Of a DNA stretch of 64,000 bases, positions 27,493 to 35,420 are shown piece after piece. Position numbers and translations under genes: made by a program. The notes beneath the pieces were generated by a model. It ran no database searches and was not told where the DNA came from. It saw nothing but the letters and a program-made list of their open reading frames with translations. Source of the DNA: Asanoa hainanensis. Its GTDB lineage: Bacteria; Actinomycetota; Actinomycetes; Mycobacteriales; Micromonosporaceae. The DNA lies in NCBI RefSeq assembly GCF_900188485.1, contig NZ_FZPH01000017.1, positions 62,001-126,000 on the forward strand. The letters run 5' to 3'. The first letter of the stretch is position 1; each line of letters begins with the position of its first letter.

Positions 27493-27702
27493 GGTCAGCG
27501 CCCGGCGCACCGCCCGGACCAGCTGGGCGTCCTCGACCCGGACCGAGTTGGCCTGGCCACCGGAGACCACCACGGTGAAGATCTGGGTGGTGTTGGTCCG
27601 CTCGCCGTCGACCTTGATGAGCATCGTGGAGCCGGTCGCCGCGACCGCGCGCAACAAGGGCTCCACCTGTTCCAACGCCGGCCGTACCCGGTCTAGATCC
27701 AT
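27433..27702 (-). CDS. Small conserved actinobacterial protein, unknown function
   Basis: An 89-residue protein with no known motif: two helices (VRPALEQVEPLLRAVA) and beta strands (TMLIKVDGERTN, FTVVVSGG). The pattern resembles small hypothetical proteins common in actinobacteria. It starts three bases after the RidA stop, so it is likely the second gene of that operon. The 60-base overlap with the convergent hydrolase gene lowers confidence slightly. No membrane segment or signal. Confidence 0.6.
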   Translation of the reverse strand: MDLDRVRPALEQVEPLLRAVAATGSTMLIKVDGERTNTTQIFTVVVSGGQANSVRVEDAQLVRAVRRALTSAALDLADSFQHDVDDRRR

Positions 27703-27705
27703 GGC

Positions 27706-28092
27706 TCAGACGACCGCGACGGCGTCGATCTCGACCAGGACGCCCGGTGCCAGACCGGCGACGACGTGGACGGTGATCGCCGGGGGCGGGTCCGCCCGGT
27801 TCCAGACCTGCTGGAACGCGGCGACGCCCTCGTCGAACGACTCGCCGGCCACGGTGGCGATGCGCCAGTGCACGATGTTGGCGAGGCTGGCGCCCTCGCT
27901 CTCCAGGATCGTCGCGAGGTTGCGGAACGCCTGCAGGGACTGCTCCCCCACCGTGGGACCGACCACCTTGCCGTCGGCGTCGACACCGTTCTGCCCACCG
28001 ATGTAGATCGTCTTGGTCGGCTGCTCGACCACGACAGCCTGGCTGAAAGCGGGGCTGCGGTGCATCCCGTCGGGGTTGATGTGTCGAATCAT
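27706..28092 (-). CDS. RidA/YjgF/Rid-family protein lacking the catalytic arginine
   Basis: A 128-residue Rid-fold protein (trimeric, cytosolic). The family blocks YIGGQNGVDADGKVVG, QAFRNLATILESEGASLANIVHWRIATV and LVEIDAVAVV are present. In imine-deaminating RidA an arginine follows PxR near residue 105; here the segment is DPPPAITVHVV with no arginine, so it probably belongs to a Rid subgroup with another role. ATG 28092 forms one arm of the palindrome shared with the CGNR gene, with TATAAC seven bases upstream, so the mRNA should be leaderless. Confidence 0.88.
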   Translation of the reverse strand: MIRHINPDGMHRSPAFSQAVVVEQPTKTIYIGGQNGVDADGKVVGPTVGEQSLQAFRNLATILESEGASLANIVHWRIATVAGESFDEGVAAFQQVWNRADPPPAITVHVVAGLAPGVLVEIDAVAVV

Positions 28093-28116
28093 GACACCAG
28101 TTATAGTGGTGTCATG
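28090..28116. promoter_or_regulatory. Shared palindromic operator and divergent leaderless promoters
   Basis: Ten-base perfect arms CATGACACCA (28090-28099) and TGGTGTCATG (28107-28116) flank the spacer GTTATAG. The arms contain both divergent start codons. TATAGT (28102-28107) is a -10 for the CGNR gene six bases before its ATG; TATAAC on the other strand (28105-28100) is a -10 for the rid gene seven bases before its ATG. One bound dimer would cover both promoters and both starts. The CGNR protein is the likely binder (inference). Confidence 0.8.
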
Positions 28117-28707
28117 CGAGTGAGCGCAACCGGACGGCGACTGAACGACCCCAAGGGAGGGTCGTTCTGGTTCGACGCGGGAGCCGTCTGCCTGGACTTC
28201 GCCCACACGGGTGGCGAGGGCCCGTACGCGGTGTTCGAGTCCCTGCACGAACCGGCCGACCTCGCGGCCTGGCTGGCCACACCGCCGCTGTCGGTGGTCG
28301 TCACGGTCCCGGCGTCGGCCCGCGACCTGACTCTCGCCAAGACCCTGCGCCAGGCGATCTGGGTGACCGCCCACGCTCGGGCCGACGGCCAGCCCTTGCC
28401 TCCGGATGCGGTCACGACGATCAACCAGGCCGCGGCCGAGGCACCGCTGCAGCCAGCGCTGTCGGCCGACGGGGCAGCCGCGCTCTGGGCCCCGCCGGTG
28501 CGCACGACGCAGGCGTTGTCGAGCCTGGCACGGGAGATGATCGACCTGCTGTCGGGGCCGCTCGCCGACCGGATCCGCGAGTGCGCGAGCGACAACTGCC
28601 CACTGGTGTTCGTCGACTCGTCGCGCCCGAACGCCCGCCGCTGGTGCGCGATGGAACGCTGCGGCAACCGCCACAAACTCCGCGCGCTACGCGCCCGCCG
28701 AGCCTAG
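28114..28707 (+). CDS. CGNR zinc-finger / ABATE-domain regulator
   Basis: A 197-residue protein with an N-terminal ABATE domain (GAVCLDFAHT, then ESLHEPADLAAWL) and a C-terminal CGNR zinc finger whose cysteines are seen in CASDNC and WCAMERCGNRHK. Such proteins are stress-linked DNA-binding regulators in actinobacteria. The start codon lies inside the palindrome shared with the rid gene, which points to autoregulation. The mRNA is probably leaderless. Its stop overlaps the convergent VOC gene by four bases. Confidence 0.9.
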   Translation: MRVSATGRRLNDPKGGSFWFDAGAVCLDFAHTGGEGPYAVFESLHEPADLAAWLATPPLSVVVTVPASARDLTLAKTLRQAIWVTAHARADGQPLPPDAVTTINQAAAEAPLQPALSADGAAALWAPPVRTTQALSSLAREMIDLLSGPLADRIRECASDNCPLVFVDSSRPNARRWCAMERCGNRHKLRALRARRA

Positions 28708-29045
28708 TCGGCTCGGGATGCGCCGCCGAAGCCGAATTCGTTGCCTTCCGGGTCTCGGTAGGTGACCTTGCGTACGCCGTTGTCGTAGGTTTCGTCGTTG
28801 GTCGGCGTGAGGCCGCGCGCGGCGATGTCGGCCACCCGGGCCGCGATGTCGTCGACGAAGACCGTCTGCAGCGCGTGGCCCGCGTGGTCGGGTCGCTGTT
28901 CGATGTAGACATAACGGTGCTCGGCCAGCTCCCACACCGCTTCGACGTCGTTCGGCTTGAACGACGGTGGGGCGCCCAGCAGCCGCTCGTACCAGGTCAG
29001 CGCCTCCGGGAAGTCCCGGACCGAAATCCCCGCGAACAGGTCCAT
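28704..29045 (-). CDS. VOC-family (glyoxalase/bleomycin resistance) protein
   Basis: A 113-residue vicinal-oxygen-chelate fold with paired beta-alpha-beta modules: MDLFAGISVRDFPEALTWYERLLG at the start and VTYRDPEGNEFGFGG at the end, the latter with the usual DPEGN turn. Possible metal ligands include His and Glu in AEHRYVYIEQ and the last Glu. Function could be a dioxygenase, a glyoxalase or drug binding, and is not decided. ATG 29045 is divergent from the methyltransferase gene with 26 bases between. Confidence 0.88.
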   Translation of the reverse strand: MDLFAGISVRDFPEALTWYERLLGAPPSFKPNDVEAVWELAEHRYVYIEQRPDHAGHALQTVFVDDIAARVADIAARGLTPTNDETYDNGVRKVTYRDPEGNEFGFGGASRAD

Positions 29046-29071
29046 GCCGCCATGCTAGCTACGCTCGCCGC

Positions 29072-29689
29072 ATGATCAACGAGACCCGGGAGACGTACGA
29101 CCTGATCGCGGCCGAGTACGTCCGGCGCAAGAGAGCGGTCGACGGGCGCCTCCAGAACGACCTCGACGCGCTGTGCGCGGCGATTCCGCCCAGCGGGGTG
29201 GTCGTCGACGCCGGCTGCGGACCTGGCCGGGAGCTGGAGTTGCTGCGCGACCGCGGCTTCGCGGCCGTGGGTGTCGATCTGTCGCTCGGCCAACTGCGCG
29301 CCGGAGGCCAACGAGGCGTTGCCCAGGCCGACATGCGCCACCTTCCGCTGCGGACCGGGTCCGCGGACGCGGTCTGGTGCCAGGCCGCCCTGCTGCACGT
29401 CCCCCATGCCGCGGTGCCGGGGGTGCTCGCGGAGTTCGCCCGGGTCGTGCGGCACGGCGGCGCGCTCTACCTGAACGTGGCCGAGGGCGACGGCGAGGGC
29501 TGGGAGGTGGCGAGCAACTACGGCTCGGAGCGCCGGCGCTGGTTCACCTACCACCGCGAGGCTGACCTGACCGCGCTGCTGGCCTCCGCCGGGTTCGGGG
29601 TCGGCCGCGTCGGGCGCAACCGGGCGCACCGGGACTGGCTGGCGGTGCACGCCTTCCGGATGTTTCCGAAACTTTCCGGAAGTCGTTGA
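29072..29689 (+). CDS. Class I SAM-dependent methyltransferase
   Basis: A 205-residue Rossmann-fold methyltransferase. Motif I is VVDAGCGPGRELELL, motif II has GVDLS, and the post-II block reads DAVWCQAALLHVP. The substrate is unknown. TACGCT at 29060-29065 lies six bases before ATG 29072, so the transcript is probably leaderless. The last codons overlap a GAAACTTTC motif that may belong to the downstream deacetylase promoter. Confidence 0.9.
   Translation: MINETRETYDLIAAEYVRRKRAVDGRLQNDLDALCAAIPPSGVVVDAGCGPGRELELLRDRGFAAVGVDLSLGQLRAGGQRGVAQADMRHLPLRTGSADAVWCQAALLHVPHAAVPGVLAEFARVVRHGGALYLNVAEGDGEGWEVASNYGSERRRWFTYHREADLTALLASAGFGVGRVGRNRAHRDWLAVHAFRMFPKLSGSR
29668..29676. promoter_or_regulatory. 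GAAACTTTC-type inverted repeat upstream of the deacetylase gene
   Basis: GAAACTTTC at 29668-29676, directly followed by TTCCGGAA (29674-29681), about 120 bases before the CE4 start. GAAAnTTTC-like repeats are known upstream of secreted xylanase-type genes in Streptomyces, so this may be a sugar-response site. It overlaps the end of the methyltransferase gene, and chance cannot be excluded. Confidence 0.35.
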
Positions 29690-29794
29690 CCGTCCCGAAA
29701 CACCGTGGCAATACTCCATCCATTCGGGTCGATGAAGGCGTCGACCGCACCACGACCGCGGGCCGAGCGGCAGTGACCGGAGGAGGACCTCGGT

Positions 29795-30769
29795 ATGTTC
29801 GGTATCCGCACCGCCTCGTTGGCTGTGATCGCCACCGCGATAGCGATCGGGGGTGTCACCATCGCCGCGACACCGGCCGGCGCCGCGACGTGCAACGGCT
29901 ACGTCGGGCTGACTTTCGACGACGGGCCCACGGGCAGCACCGGGACACTGCTGAACGTGCTGCGCGCCAACGGCGTACGCGCGACGATGTTCAACACCGG
30001 CCAGAACGCGCAGAACAACCGGTCGGCGGCGCAGGCGCAGGTCTCGGCCGGCATGTGGGTCGGCAACCACAGCTGGAACCACGCCCACATGACCACGATG
30101 AGCCAGAGCCAGATGCAGTCCGACCTGTCCCAGGCGAGCTCCGCGATCCAGTCGGCCACCGGCGTGCGACCGCAACTGTTCCGGCCCCCGTACGGCGAGA
30201 CCAACGGCACCCTCCAGTCGGTGGCGTCGTCGCTCGGCATGCGGCAGATCATCTGGGACGTCGACTCGCAGGACTGGAACGGCGCCAGCGTCGCGCAGAT
30301 CGTCTCCAACGCCAGCCGCCTGCAGGCCGGCCAGGTCATCCTGATGCACGACGGCATCCAGAACACCCGTGACGCGATCCCGCAGATCATGGCCAACCTG
30401 ACGAGCCGCAACCTGTGCCCGGGCATGATCTCGGCGTCGACGGGCCGCGCGGTCGCACCCGACGGCGGCACCACCCCGCCGCCCGGCGGTGGCGGCTCGT
30501 GCAGCACGTCGCTGTCGTACCCGAACGTCTGGGGCGACCGCTACAACACCTCCGTCACGGTCAACGGCGCCAGCTCGTGGACGGTCGTCGTGGCCGTCAA
30601 CTCCCCGCAGCGCATCACCACGACCTGGAACGGCACGGCGAGCATCGACGGCAGCGGCACGGTGCTGACGATGCGCTCCAACGGCAGCGGCAACACGTTC
30701 GGCTTCACCACGATGTTCAACGGCAACAGCGGCGGCCGGGCGCAGGTCCGCTCCTGCACCGCCGGCTAA
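29795..30769 (+). CDS. Secreted polysaccharide deacetylase (CE4) with CBM2-like domain
   Basis: A 324-residue exported enzyme. Signal peptide at about 1-31 ends ATPAGAA. The CE4 motifs are all seen: TFDDGP (Asp42/43), the metal ligands His92 and His96 in HSWNH, RPPYG, WDVDSQDW and LMHDG (His185). A Pro/Gly linker (TTPPPGGGGS) leads to a compact, two-cysteine, Trp-containing domain like CBM2. It should remove acetyl groups from xylan, chitin oligomers or similar polymers; substrate not decided. A GGAGGAGG RBS precedes ATG 29795. Confidence 0.92.
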   Translation: MFGIRTASLAVIATAIAIGGVTIAATPAGAATCNGYVGLTFDDGPTGSTGTLLNVLRANGVRATMFNTGQNAQNNRSAAQAQVSAGMWVGNHSWNHAHMTTMSQSQMQSDLSQASSAIQSATGVRPQLFRPPYGETNGTLQSVASSLGMRQIIWDVDSQDWNGASVAQIVSNASRLQAGQVILMHDGIQNTRDAIPQIMANLTSRNLCPGMISASTGRAVAPDGGTTPPPGGGGSCSTSLSYPNVWGDRYNTSVTVNGASSWTVVVAVNSPQRITTTWNGTASIDGSGTVLTMRSNGSGNTFGFTTMFNGNSGGRAQVRSCTAG

Positions 30770-30776
30770 TGGGTTT

Positions 30777-30808
30777 CGCGTAGGCGGGTCGGCCGGCCCG
30801 CCTACGCG
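30777..30808. terminator. Bidirectional terminator between deacetylase and kinase-like genes
   Basis: Perfect 12-base arms CGCGTAGGCGGG (30777-30788) and CCCGCCTACGCG (30797-30808) with an eight-base loop, between two convergent genes. There is no T-run on either side, common for high-GC actinobacterial terminators. Confidence 0.75.
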
Positions 30809-31344
30809 TCCACCAGGTCCGCGATCGCGGCGGCGATCTCTGCGGCGGCCAGGTCCTCTGAGTCGAATCGGACGTGCTGCGGGATCAGCGGTAACAGGTC
30901 CCGGAAACGGGCGTGTGCGGCGTGATGAAAAACCGGGTCGCGCGAAAGACCTCGGGTCGGGTCGGCCTCGGCGCGCGCGAACGTCACCGCCACCGGGGCG
31001 TCGATGACGAACCACGACACCAGCACCCCATCCCGAAGCGTACGGGTGAGCGCGTCCTGCTCCTCGGCCGAGTAGATCGGCCCGACCACCACGACGTAGT
31101 CGACGCTCGAGCGCATCCACTGCCCGACCAGTGCCCCGTGCGCCTCGTGCGCCGCGAACCACAGTCCGGCCGCGGCCGCACCGGGTGGGCCGACCATCGC
31201 GGCCACGTCGTCGACGTCGGCGACCACCACCGTGCGACCGCGCCCGGTCAGGTGCTCGGTGAGCAGGTCGGCGACGGTGTTCTTCCCTGCCGCGATCGGG
31301 CCGGTGAGGATGACAAGCTGGGGCACCGGTGCTATCCGGCCCAT
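30802..31344 (-). CDS. P-loop NTPase, small-molecule kinase-like (AAA_33 type)
   Basis: A 180-residue P-loop protein. Walker A is GPIAAGKNT, placed right after the first strand (LVILTGP) as in zeta-toxin/gluconate-kinase-like families. A second acidic strand is VVVADVDDV, and an Arg-rich lid-like segment precedes the C-terminal helices. Likely a nucleotide-dependent phosphotransferase for a small molecule; substrate unknown. ATG 31344 overlaps the upstream gene by 13 bases; GTG 31326 is an alternative start. Confidence 0.75.
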   Translation of the reverse strand: MGRIAPVPQLVILTGPIAAGKNTVADLLTEHLTGRGRTVVVADVDDVAAMVGPPGAAAAGLWFAAHEAHGALVGQWMRSSVDYVVVVGPIYSAEEQDALTRTLRDGVLVSWFVIDAPVAVTFARAEADPTRGLSRDPVFHHAAHARFRDLLPLIPQHVRFDSEDLAAAEIAAAIADLVDA

Positions 31345-32312
31345 TTCGCGACGGCGCGGAAACCCTCGGCCTGACGCATCCAGAAGTAGCCGTACGCCGC
31401 GGTGTTTCCGAGGTACGGGCCGATCTGCTCGACCAGTGCCTTGGTCCCTGCCCGGTCATGCTGGGCGAGGAAGTTGGCCAGGGCCAGCCAGTGCCGCAGG
31501 GTGATCCCGCGACCGATCAGCCGCGGCTCCCCGGCCCCACGCCATTTGGCCGCGCACGCCTGGATCTCACCGATCACCTCGGGCCGGCGGAAGTAGTCGG
31601 CCTTCGCGCTCAACGACTCCGCGCGCGTGTCGAAGCCGTACTCGCGAAGCGCGTACTCGAAGTGGGCCAGCAGCGGCAGCATCGCCACCGACGAGCCGAC
31701 GGGTGCGCTGGTCGCCGGCCCGCGGGCGGCCGCGAACATCTGCTCGTGCGACCCGTACCACTTCTGGCAGAAGAAGGTGACGGCCATGATGTGGGTGTCG
31801 AAGTTGTACGGATCGCGCTTGACCGCCTCGCCCATCGCCTCGTGGAACTCGTCGTGCTGCCGGTGGCCGTCGGCGAGCATCGAGGTCAGGCGCGTCACCC
31901 AGGGGTGCGGGTCGTCCGGGTTGAGCTCCATCGCACGCGCACTGGCCTGGGCCGCCAGGGTGGACAGCCGGTCGAACTCCCGAAACTGCTCCCGCGTCGT
32001 GTTGCGCGCGGACGCGTAGCCGCGGGCCTCACCAGCCTGGTCCATCAGCGCGTCCGCCCGCAGGACGGCGACGTTCGGGTCGTCCGGCAGGGTGGCTTCC
32101 CACTGGTCCAGCCATCGCGGCGAGTGACCGGCGGCGATGCCCAGCACCGCGATCCGGCGACCGCGCAGCTCCCAGTCCCGGCCGGTGGCCCCGAGCAGGT
32201 TCCCGGCCGCCACCCAGTCACCCGCCAGCGCCCGATCACGCGCGGCGCGCAGTTCCAGGTCGGCCTGGCTGTAGTCCGCGTCCACCCGGAGCCTGCGAAA
32301 GAGTCCGAACAT
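31332..32312 (-). CDS. TPR-like helical protein, unknown function
   Basis: A 326-residue, mostly helical cytosolic protein. Repeats resembling TPR or DUF4034 units are seen ([40 protein letters not shown]). No catalytic motif. It starts [33 protein letters not shown]. On the coding strand TAGGAT lies seven bases before ATG 32312, so the message is probably leaderless. It overlaps the kinase-like gene downstream, suggesting a two-gene operon. Confidence 0.75.
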   Translation of the reverse strand: MFGLFRRLRVDADYSQADLELRAARDRALAGDWVAAGNLLGATGRDWELRGRRIAVLGIAAGHSPRWLDQWEATLPDDPNVAVLRADALMDQAGEARGYASARNTTREQFREFDRLSTLAAQASARAMELNPDDPHPWVTRLTSMLADGHRQHDEFHEAMGEAVKRDPYNFDTHIMAVTFFCQKWYGSHEQMFAAARGPATSAPVGSSVAMLPLLAHFEYALREYGFDTRAESLSAKADYFRRPEVIGEIQACAAKWRGAGEPRLIGRGITLRHWLALANFLAQHDRAGTKALVEQIGPYLGNTAAYGYFWMRQAEGFRAVAKWAG

Positions 32313-32396
32313 GCGGGCGATCCTAGAGATCGACGGTGCCGCCTGTCCGCCCCTACGGCTCCCCCGTGGGTGGGAGGTGTTTCGGCCGGGGTGCTG

Positions 32397-33119
32397 ATGG
32401 CCACCCCGCAGGCCAGGTACGACGCGGTGCAGTTGGCGGTCTGGATGGGAAACCTGGCGGTGACGGCAGCGGTAGCCCTGTCCCGTTACCGGCCGGGGTT
32501 GGCCGGCTGGCTGGTGGCCGTTCCCTGGTTGCTCGCACCAGTGCCGGGGACGATGACCTGGGGCTGGTGGCTCGCCGGCCTGGCCGTGCTGGGTGTCGCG
32601 GTCTTCGACGGTGCGCGCTGGCCGGCCGCATGGCTCGCGGCCCTGGTGACGGCCGTGACGGTGCTGTACTGCACGACCGGCGTGGACTGGAACGTGCCGT
32701 TCGTCGAACCGGTCAACCTGGAGTCCCACGACCCGAACCGGTGGCTCGACAGCACCAGGAAGCTGTACCTGGCGTTGTACCTGGGCGCGATAGCCGCAGT
32801 GGTGCTCACCGCGACGTTCCTGCGGTTCGTGCTCCGCCGCCGGCCGACCAAACCCGCCGCGGCCCCGACCGAGACCGCGATCACCGCCGTCGAGCCGTCC
32901 GGGCCGTGGGCGGACCGGGTCGCGGCGTTGACCCCGCGCGAGCTCGACGTCCTTCGTGCGGCCGCCAAGGGCATGTCCAACGCGGAGATCGCCACCGAGC
33001 TGCTCGTCGGCGAGGAGACGGTCAAGACCCACATGTCCGAGGTCCTCCGCAAGCTCCGCTGCCGCAACCGCGTGCAGGCGGTCATCGCGGCGTACGAGGC
33101 CGGTGTGGTGGCCCGTTAG
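32397..33119 (+). CDS. Membrane-anchored LuxR-type transcriptional regulator
   Basis: A 240-residue protein with about four hydrophobic helices in residues 10-150, a short Pro/Ala linker and a C-terminal LuxR/GerE helix-turn-helix ([43 protein letters not shown]). There is no receiver domain, so sensing would occur in the membrane or through it (inference). Start is ATG 32397 (in-frame GTG at 32391), with GGGG eight bases upstream. Nine bases separate it from the serine hydrolase gene. Confidence 0.8.
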   Translation: MATPQARYDAVQLAVWMGNLAVTAAVALSRYRPGLAGWLVAVPWLLAPVPGTMTWGWWLAGLAVLGVAVFDGARWPAAWLAALVTAVTVLYCTTGVDWNVPFVEPVNLESHDPNRWLDSTRKLYLALYLGAIAAVVLTATFLRFVLRRRPTKPAAAPTETAITAVEPSGPWADRVAALTPRELDVLRAAAKGMSNAEIATELLVGEETVKTHMSEVLRKLRCRNRVQAVIAAYEAGVVAR

Positions 33120-33122
33120 CAT
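33117..33122 (+). promoter_or_regulatory. Probable -10 box of a leaderless serine hydrolase mRNA
   Basis: TAGCAT ends six bases before ATG 33129 and overlaps the stop of the LuxR gene. That spacing puts the transcription start on the A of the ATG. Confidence 0.5.
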
Positions 33123-33128
33123 CGGCGG

Positions 33129-34040
33129 ATGCTGGAGATCGAGAATTTCTCGGGTGTCATCGTGGTCGCGCGGGACGGGCAACCGCCGGCGATCAGGACG
33201 ACCGGGCCCTGGACGCCGGACACGCCGTTCCAGATCGCGTCGGTGAGCAAGAACTTCGCGGCCACGCTCGCGCTGATGCTCGTCGAGGACGGCCTGCTCG
33301 ACCTGCACGAGCCGGTCACCCGCTGGCTCCCCGAGGCGCAGGAGGGCATCTCCCTCCACCATCTCCTCAGCAACACGTCCGGCATCGGTCACTGGCAGGA
33401 CGTGCCCGGCATGGATCCGGAAACCCCGGCCACCCGGGACGAGCGGCTGGCGCTCGTCGTCCGCGCGCCGTTGCTGTCCGAGCCCGGCACGGAGTTCCGC
33501 TACTCGAGCCCGGCCTTCCTGCTCGCCAGCGTCGTCGCCGAGCGGGCCGCCGGGCGTCCGTACACCGAGCTGCTGTCCGAGAAGGTCATCGAGCCGCTCG
33601 GCCTCACCGCGACCGGCAGCGGCGTCGCCCCCGTCGGAGTGGCGCCGGGTCACCATGCCGGCACCCCCGTCGAGCCGTGGGACCTGCGGTCGATGATCGG
33701 CTCGGGTGACCTGTTCTCGACGGCCACGGACCTCGTCGCGTACGCGCACGCGCTGCACGACGGCAACCTGGTCTCGCCGGCCTCGCTGGCGCTGATGCGC
33801 ACCCGCCACATCGCCTTCCCGGAGCCCGAGCGCACCCCCGACGGCCGGCATTCGATAGCGGGCTACGGCTACGGGCACTACGTCGGCACCTTCGACGGGC
33901 GGCCCGCCGTCCTGCACACCGGCGACAACCCCGGCTACAAGTCGCTGCTGGGCTGGTTCCCCGACGGCGTCGTCGTCGTCGCACTGTCCAATGACGACGC
34001 CGTCCAGTGGGAGGACGTGCTGCCGCACCTGCTCAGCTGA
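33129..34040 (+). CDS. Serine hydrolase, beta-lactamase class C / PBP4-like
   Basis: A 303-residue enzyme with all three motifs of the family: S-x-x-K as ASVSK (Ser38, Lys41), Y-S-S at about residues 125-127 and H-T-G in LHTGDNPGY. No signal peptide is seen, so it is probably a cytosolic esterase or amidase and not a cell-wall enzyme. It contrasts with the truncated relative at 4042-4947. It may be co-transcribed with the LuxR gene or use its own leaderless promoter. Confidence 0.9.
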   Translation: MLEIENFSGVIVVARDGQPPAIRTTGPWTPDTPFQIASVSKNFAATLALMLVEDGLLDLHEPVTRWLPEAQEGISLHHLLSNTSGIGHWQDVPGMDPETPATRDERLALVVRAPLLSEPGTEFRYSSPAFLLASVVAERAAGRPYTELLSEKVIEPLGLTATGSGVAPVGVAPGHHAGTPVEPWDLRSMIGSGDLFSTATDLVAYAHALHDGNLVSPASLALMRTRHIAFPEPERTPDGRHSIAGYGYGHYVGTFDGRPAVLHTGDNPGYKSLLGWFPDGVVVVALSNDDAVQWEDVLPHLLS

Positions 34041-34398
34041 CCGCGAACAGCAGCCCGGCGCTCACCAGGACCAGCACCGCGGTGGCGAAGTGGATGCCGA
34101 AGGCGACCGCCCTCGTGCCCCCGTTGCGCAGCACGATCAGGGTGTCGCCGAGCGGGTTCAGCGCCACGACGAGCATGAACCAGGCCGCCGCCAGCGGCCC
34201 CACGAAGGCGATCAGGGCCAACCCGAGGATGCCGTAGCTGAGGTCGCGCAGGCCCTTGATCGTCAGATAGGCGCCGGGCTTGGCGGGGACGCCGTAGCCG
34301 GTGGCAGCGGCTTCGGGCTGCAGCAGGAACCGGGCGCCGATCAGCACGACCAGCAGGTCGAGAACGATGGCCAGGCCGTACGCGATGGGGCTGAGCAT
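34033..34398 (-). CDS. DUF4267-type small membrane protein
   Basis: A 121-residue protein with four hydrophobic helices and the GxxAKPG...KGLRDLSYG pattern (YGVPAKPGAYLTIKGLRDLSYGILG) of DUF4267. Function unknown; such genes often sit beside TetR repressors, as here. ATG 34398 is chosen because GGAG lies six bases upstream; a TTG 12 bases further up is less likely. The divergent TetR gene probably represses it through the repeats at 34415-34477. Confidence 0.85.
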   Translation of the reverse strand: MLSPIAYGLAIVLDLLVVLIGARFLLQPEAAATGYGVPAKPGAYLTIKGLRDLSYGILGLALIAFVGPLAAAWFMLVVALNPLGDTLIVLRNGGTRAVAFGIHFATAVLVLVSAGLLFAVS

Positions 34399-34414
34399 GA
34401 CTGACTCCAAATAT

Positions 34415-34477
34415 CTAGCGCTGCTAGGAACACGAACGACGCTAACATAGCGTCGAGACCAGCGCTAGCGGTGCTAG
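34415..34477. promoter_or_regulatory. Three evenly spaced palindromes between DUF4267 and TetR genes
   Basis: CTAGC-GCT-GCTAG (34415-34427) and CTAGC-GGT-GCTAG (34465-34477) are two copies of one 13-base palindrome. Midway lies a different palindrome, GACGCTA-ACA-TAGCGTC (34438-34454). The centres are at 34421, 34446 and 34471, exactly 25 bases apart. TAGGAT at 34475-34480 is a -10 for the TetR gene seven bases before its ATG. The adjacent TetR protein is the expected binder. Confidence 0.8.
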
Positions 34478-34487
34478 GATCGCTGTC

Positions 34488-35060
34488 ATGTCCATCCAAG
34501 CGCGCCGGGAGCGGGAGCGGGCCGACCGGGAACGGTTGATCGTCAGCGTGGCCCGGGAGCTGGCCGAGGCCGAGGGCTGGGAAGCGGTGACGACCCGGCG
34601 GCTCGCCGAGCGGGTCGAATACAGCCAGCCGGTGCTCTACAGCCACTTCAAGGGCAAGGACGCGATCGTGGCGGCCGTGGCGGTCGAAGGGTTCGCCGAC
34701 CTCGCCGCCAAGATGCGGGCCGCCCGCGGCTCGACCCGCAGCCCGCAGCGGGCGCTCGCTGCCGTCGCGGCCGCCTACATCGCGTTCGCCGAGGAGCATC
34801 CCGCGCTCTACGACGCGATGTTCAACCAGCTCGTCAGCCTGCCGTTCGCCACCCCCGAGGCCCCGGCGGCCCTGCACGCGGGGTTCGACGAGCTTCGCCA
34901 GGTGGTGCGGCCCATCGCCGCGGACGACGACGTCGACCTGCTCGCCGAGGTGCTCTGGAGCGGCCTGCACGGGCTCGTCTCGTTGACCCGCGGCGGCCGG
35001 CTCCCCCGCCCGGACCACGAGCGCAGGCTTGCCCTGCTGCTGAGCCGACTGTCCGGATAG
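34488..35060 (+). CDS. TetR/AcrR-family transcriptional regulator
   Basis: A 190-residue repressor. The N-terminal helix-turn-helix reads LAEAEGWEAVTTRRLAERVEYSQPVLYSHFKGKDAIVAAV. The C-terminal ligand-binding domain matches the TetR_C_33/WHG type (AAAYIAFAEEHPALYDAMF). It is divergent from the DUF4267 gene and probably regulates both through the CTAGC-N3-GCTAG sites. The message looks leaderless. No hint of the ligand. Confidence 0.92.
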   Translation: MSIQARRERERADRERLIVSVARELAEAEGWEAVTTRRLAERVEYSQPVLYSHFKGKDAIVAAVAVEGFADLAAKMRAARGSTRSPQRALAAVAAAYIAFAEEHPALYDAMFNQLVSLPFATPEAPAALHAGFDELRQVVRPIAADDDVDLLAEVLWSGLHGLVSLTRGGRLPRPDHERRLALLLSRLSG

Positions 35061-35098
35061 GACCCCCACCATCCGGAACGGTTGTTCCGATCTTCGGG

Positions 35099-35419
35099 AT
35101 GGCATGTCACCATCCAGTCGGGGTCAGGCGATCGATCGGGGGATTGTTGCGTCGCGGGGAGGTCGGCCAGCCGGAGTTCCGGCTCCTCGGGCCCATGGAA
35201 GCGTTCTGCGGCGACGTCCGGCTCGACCTGGGGCAGCGGCGCGCCCGCGGCTTGCTGGCCGCCCTGGTCGTCGACGCGGGTCGTCTGGTCTCCCACGAGG
35301 TGCTGATCGACCGGATCTGGGGTGACGCTCCACCGGCCCGGGCCCGCGAGACGCTCTACGCGCACGTCTCCCGGCTCAGGACGACGCTCGGGCCGGCGTG
35401 TCGGGTCGAGCGGCCGCCC
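35099..35419 (+). pseudogene. SARP/AfsR-type regulator, N-terminal part before frameshift
   Basis: The OmpR-like DNA-binding domain of a SARP regulator: FRLLGPMEAFCGDVRLDLGQRRARGLLAALVVDAGRLVSHEVLIDRIWGDAPPARARETLYAHVSRLRTTLG. The frame then runs into Arg-rich nonsense and no BTAD follows. A run of four C at 35417-35420 holds one base too many (or two too few); removing one C joins it to the rest. ATG 35099 is a weak start choice, as an in-frame TTG near 35143 lies closer to the first strand. Confidence 0.7.
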
Positions 35420-35420
35420 C

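Noticed and set aside
31332-34028. An 898-codon open frame on the minus strand
   Set aside because: Only the last 326 codons (from 32312) look like protein; the rest is antisense to the LuxR and serine hydrolase genes.
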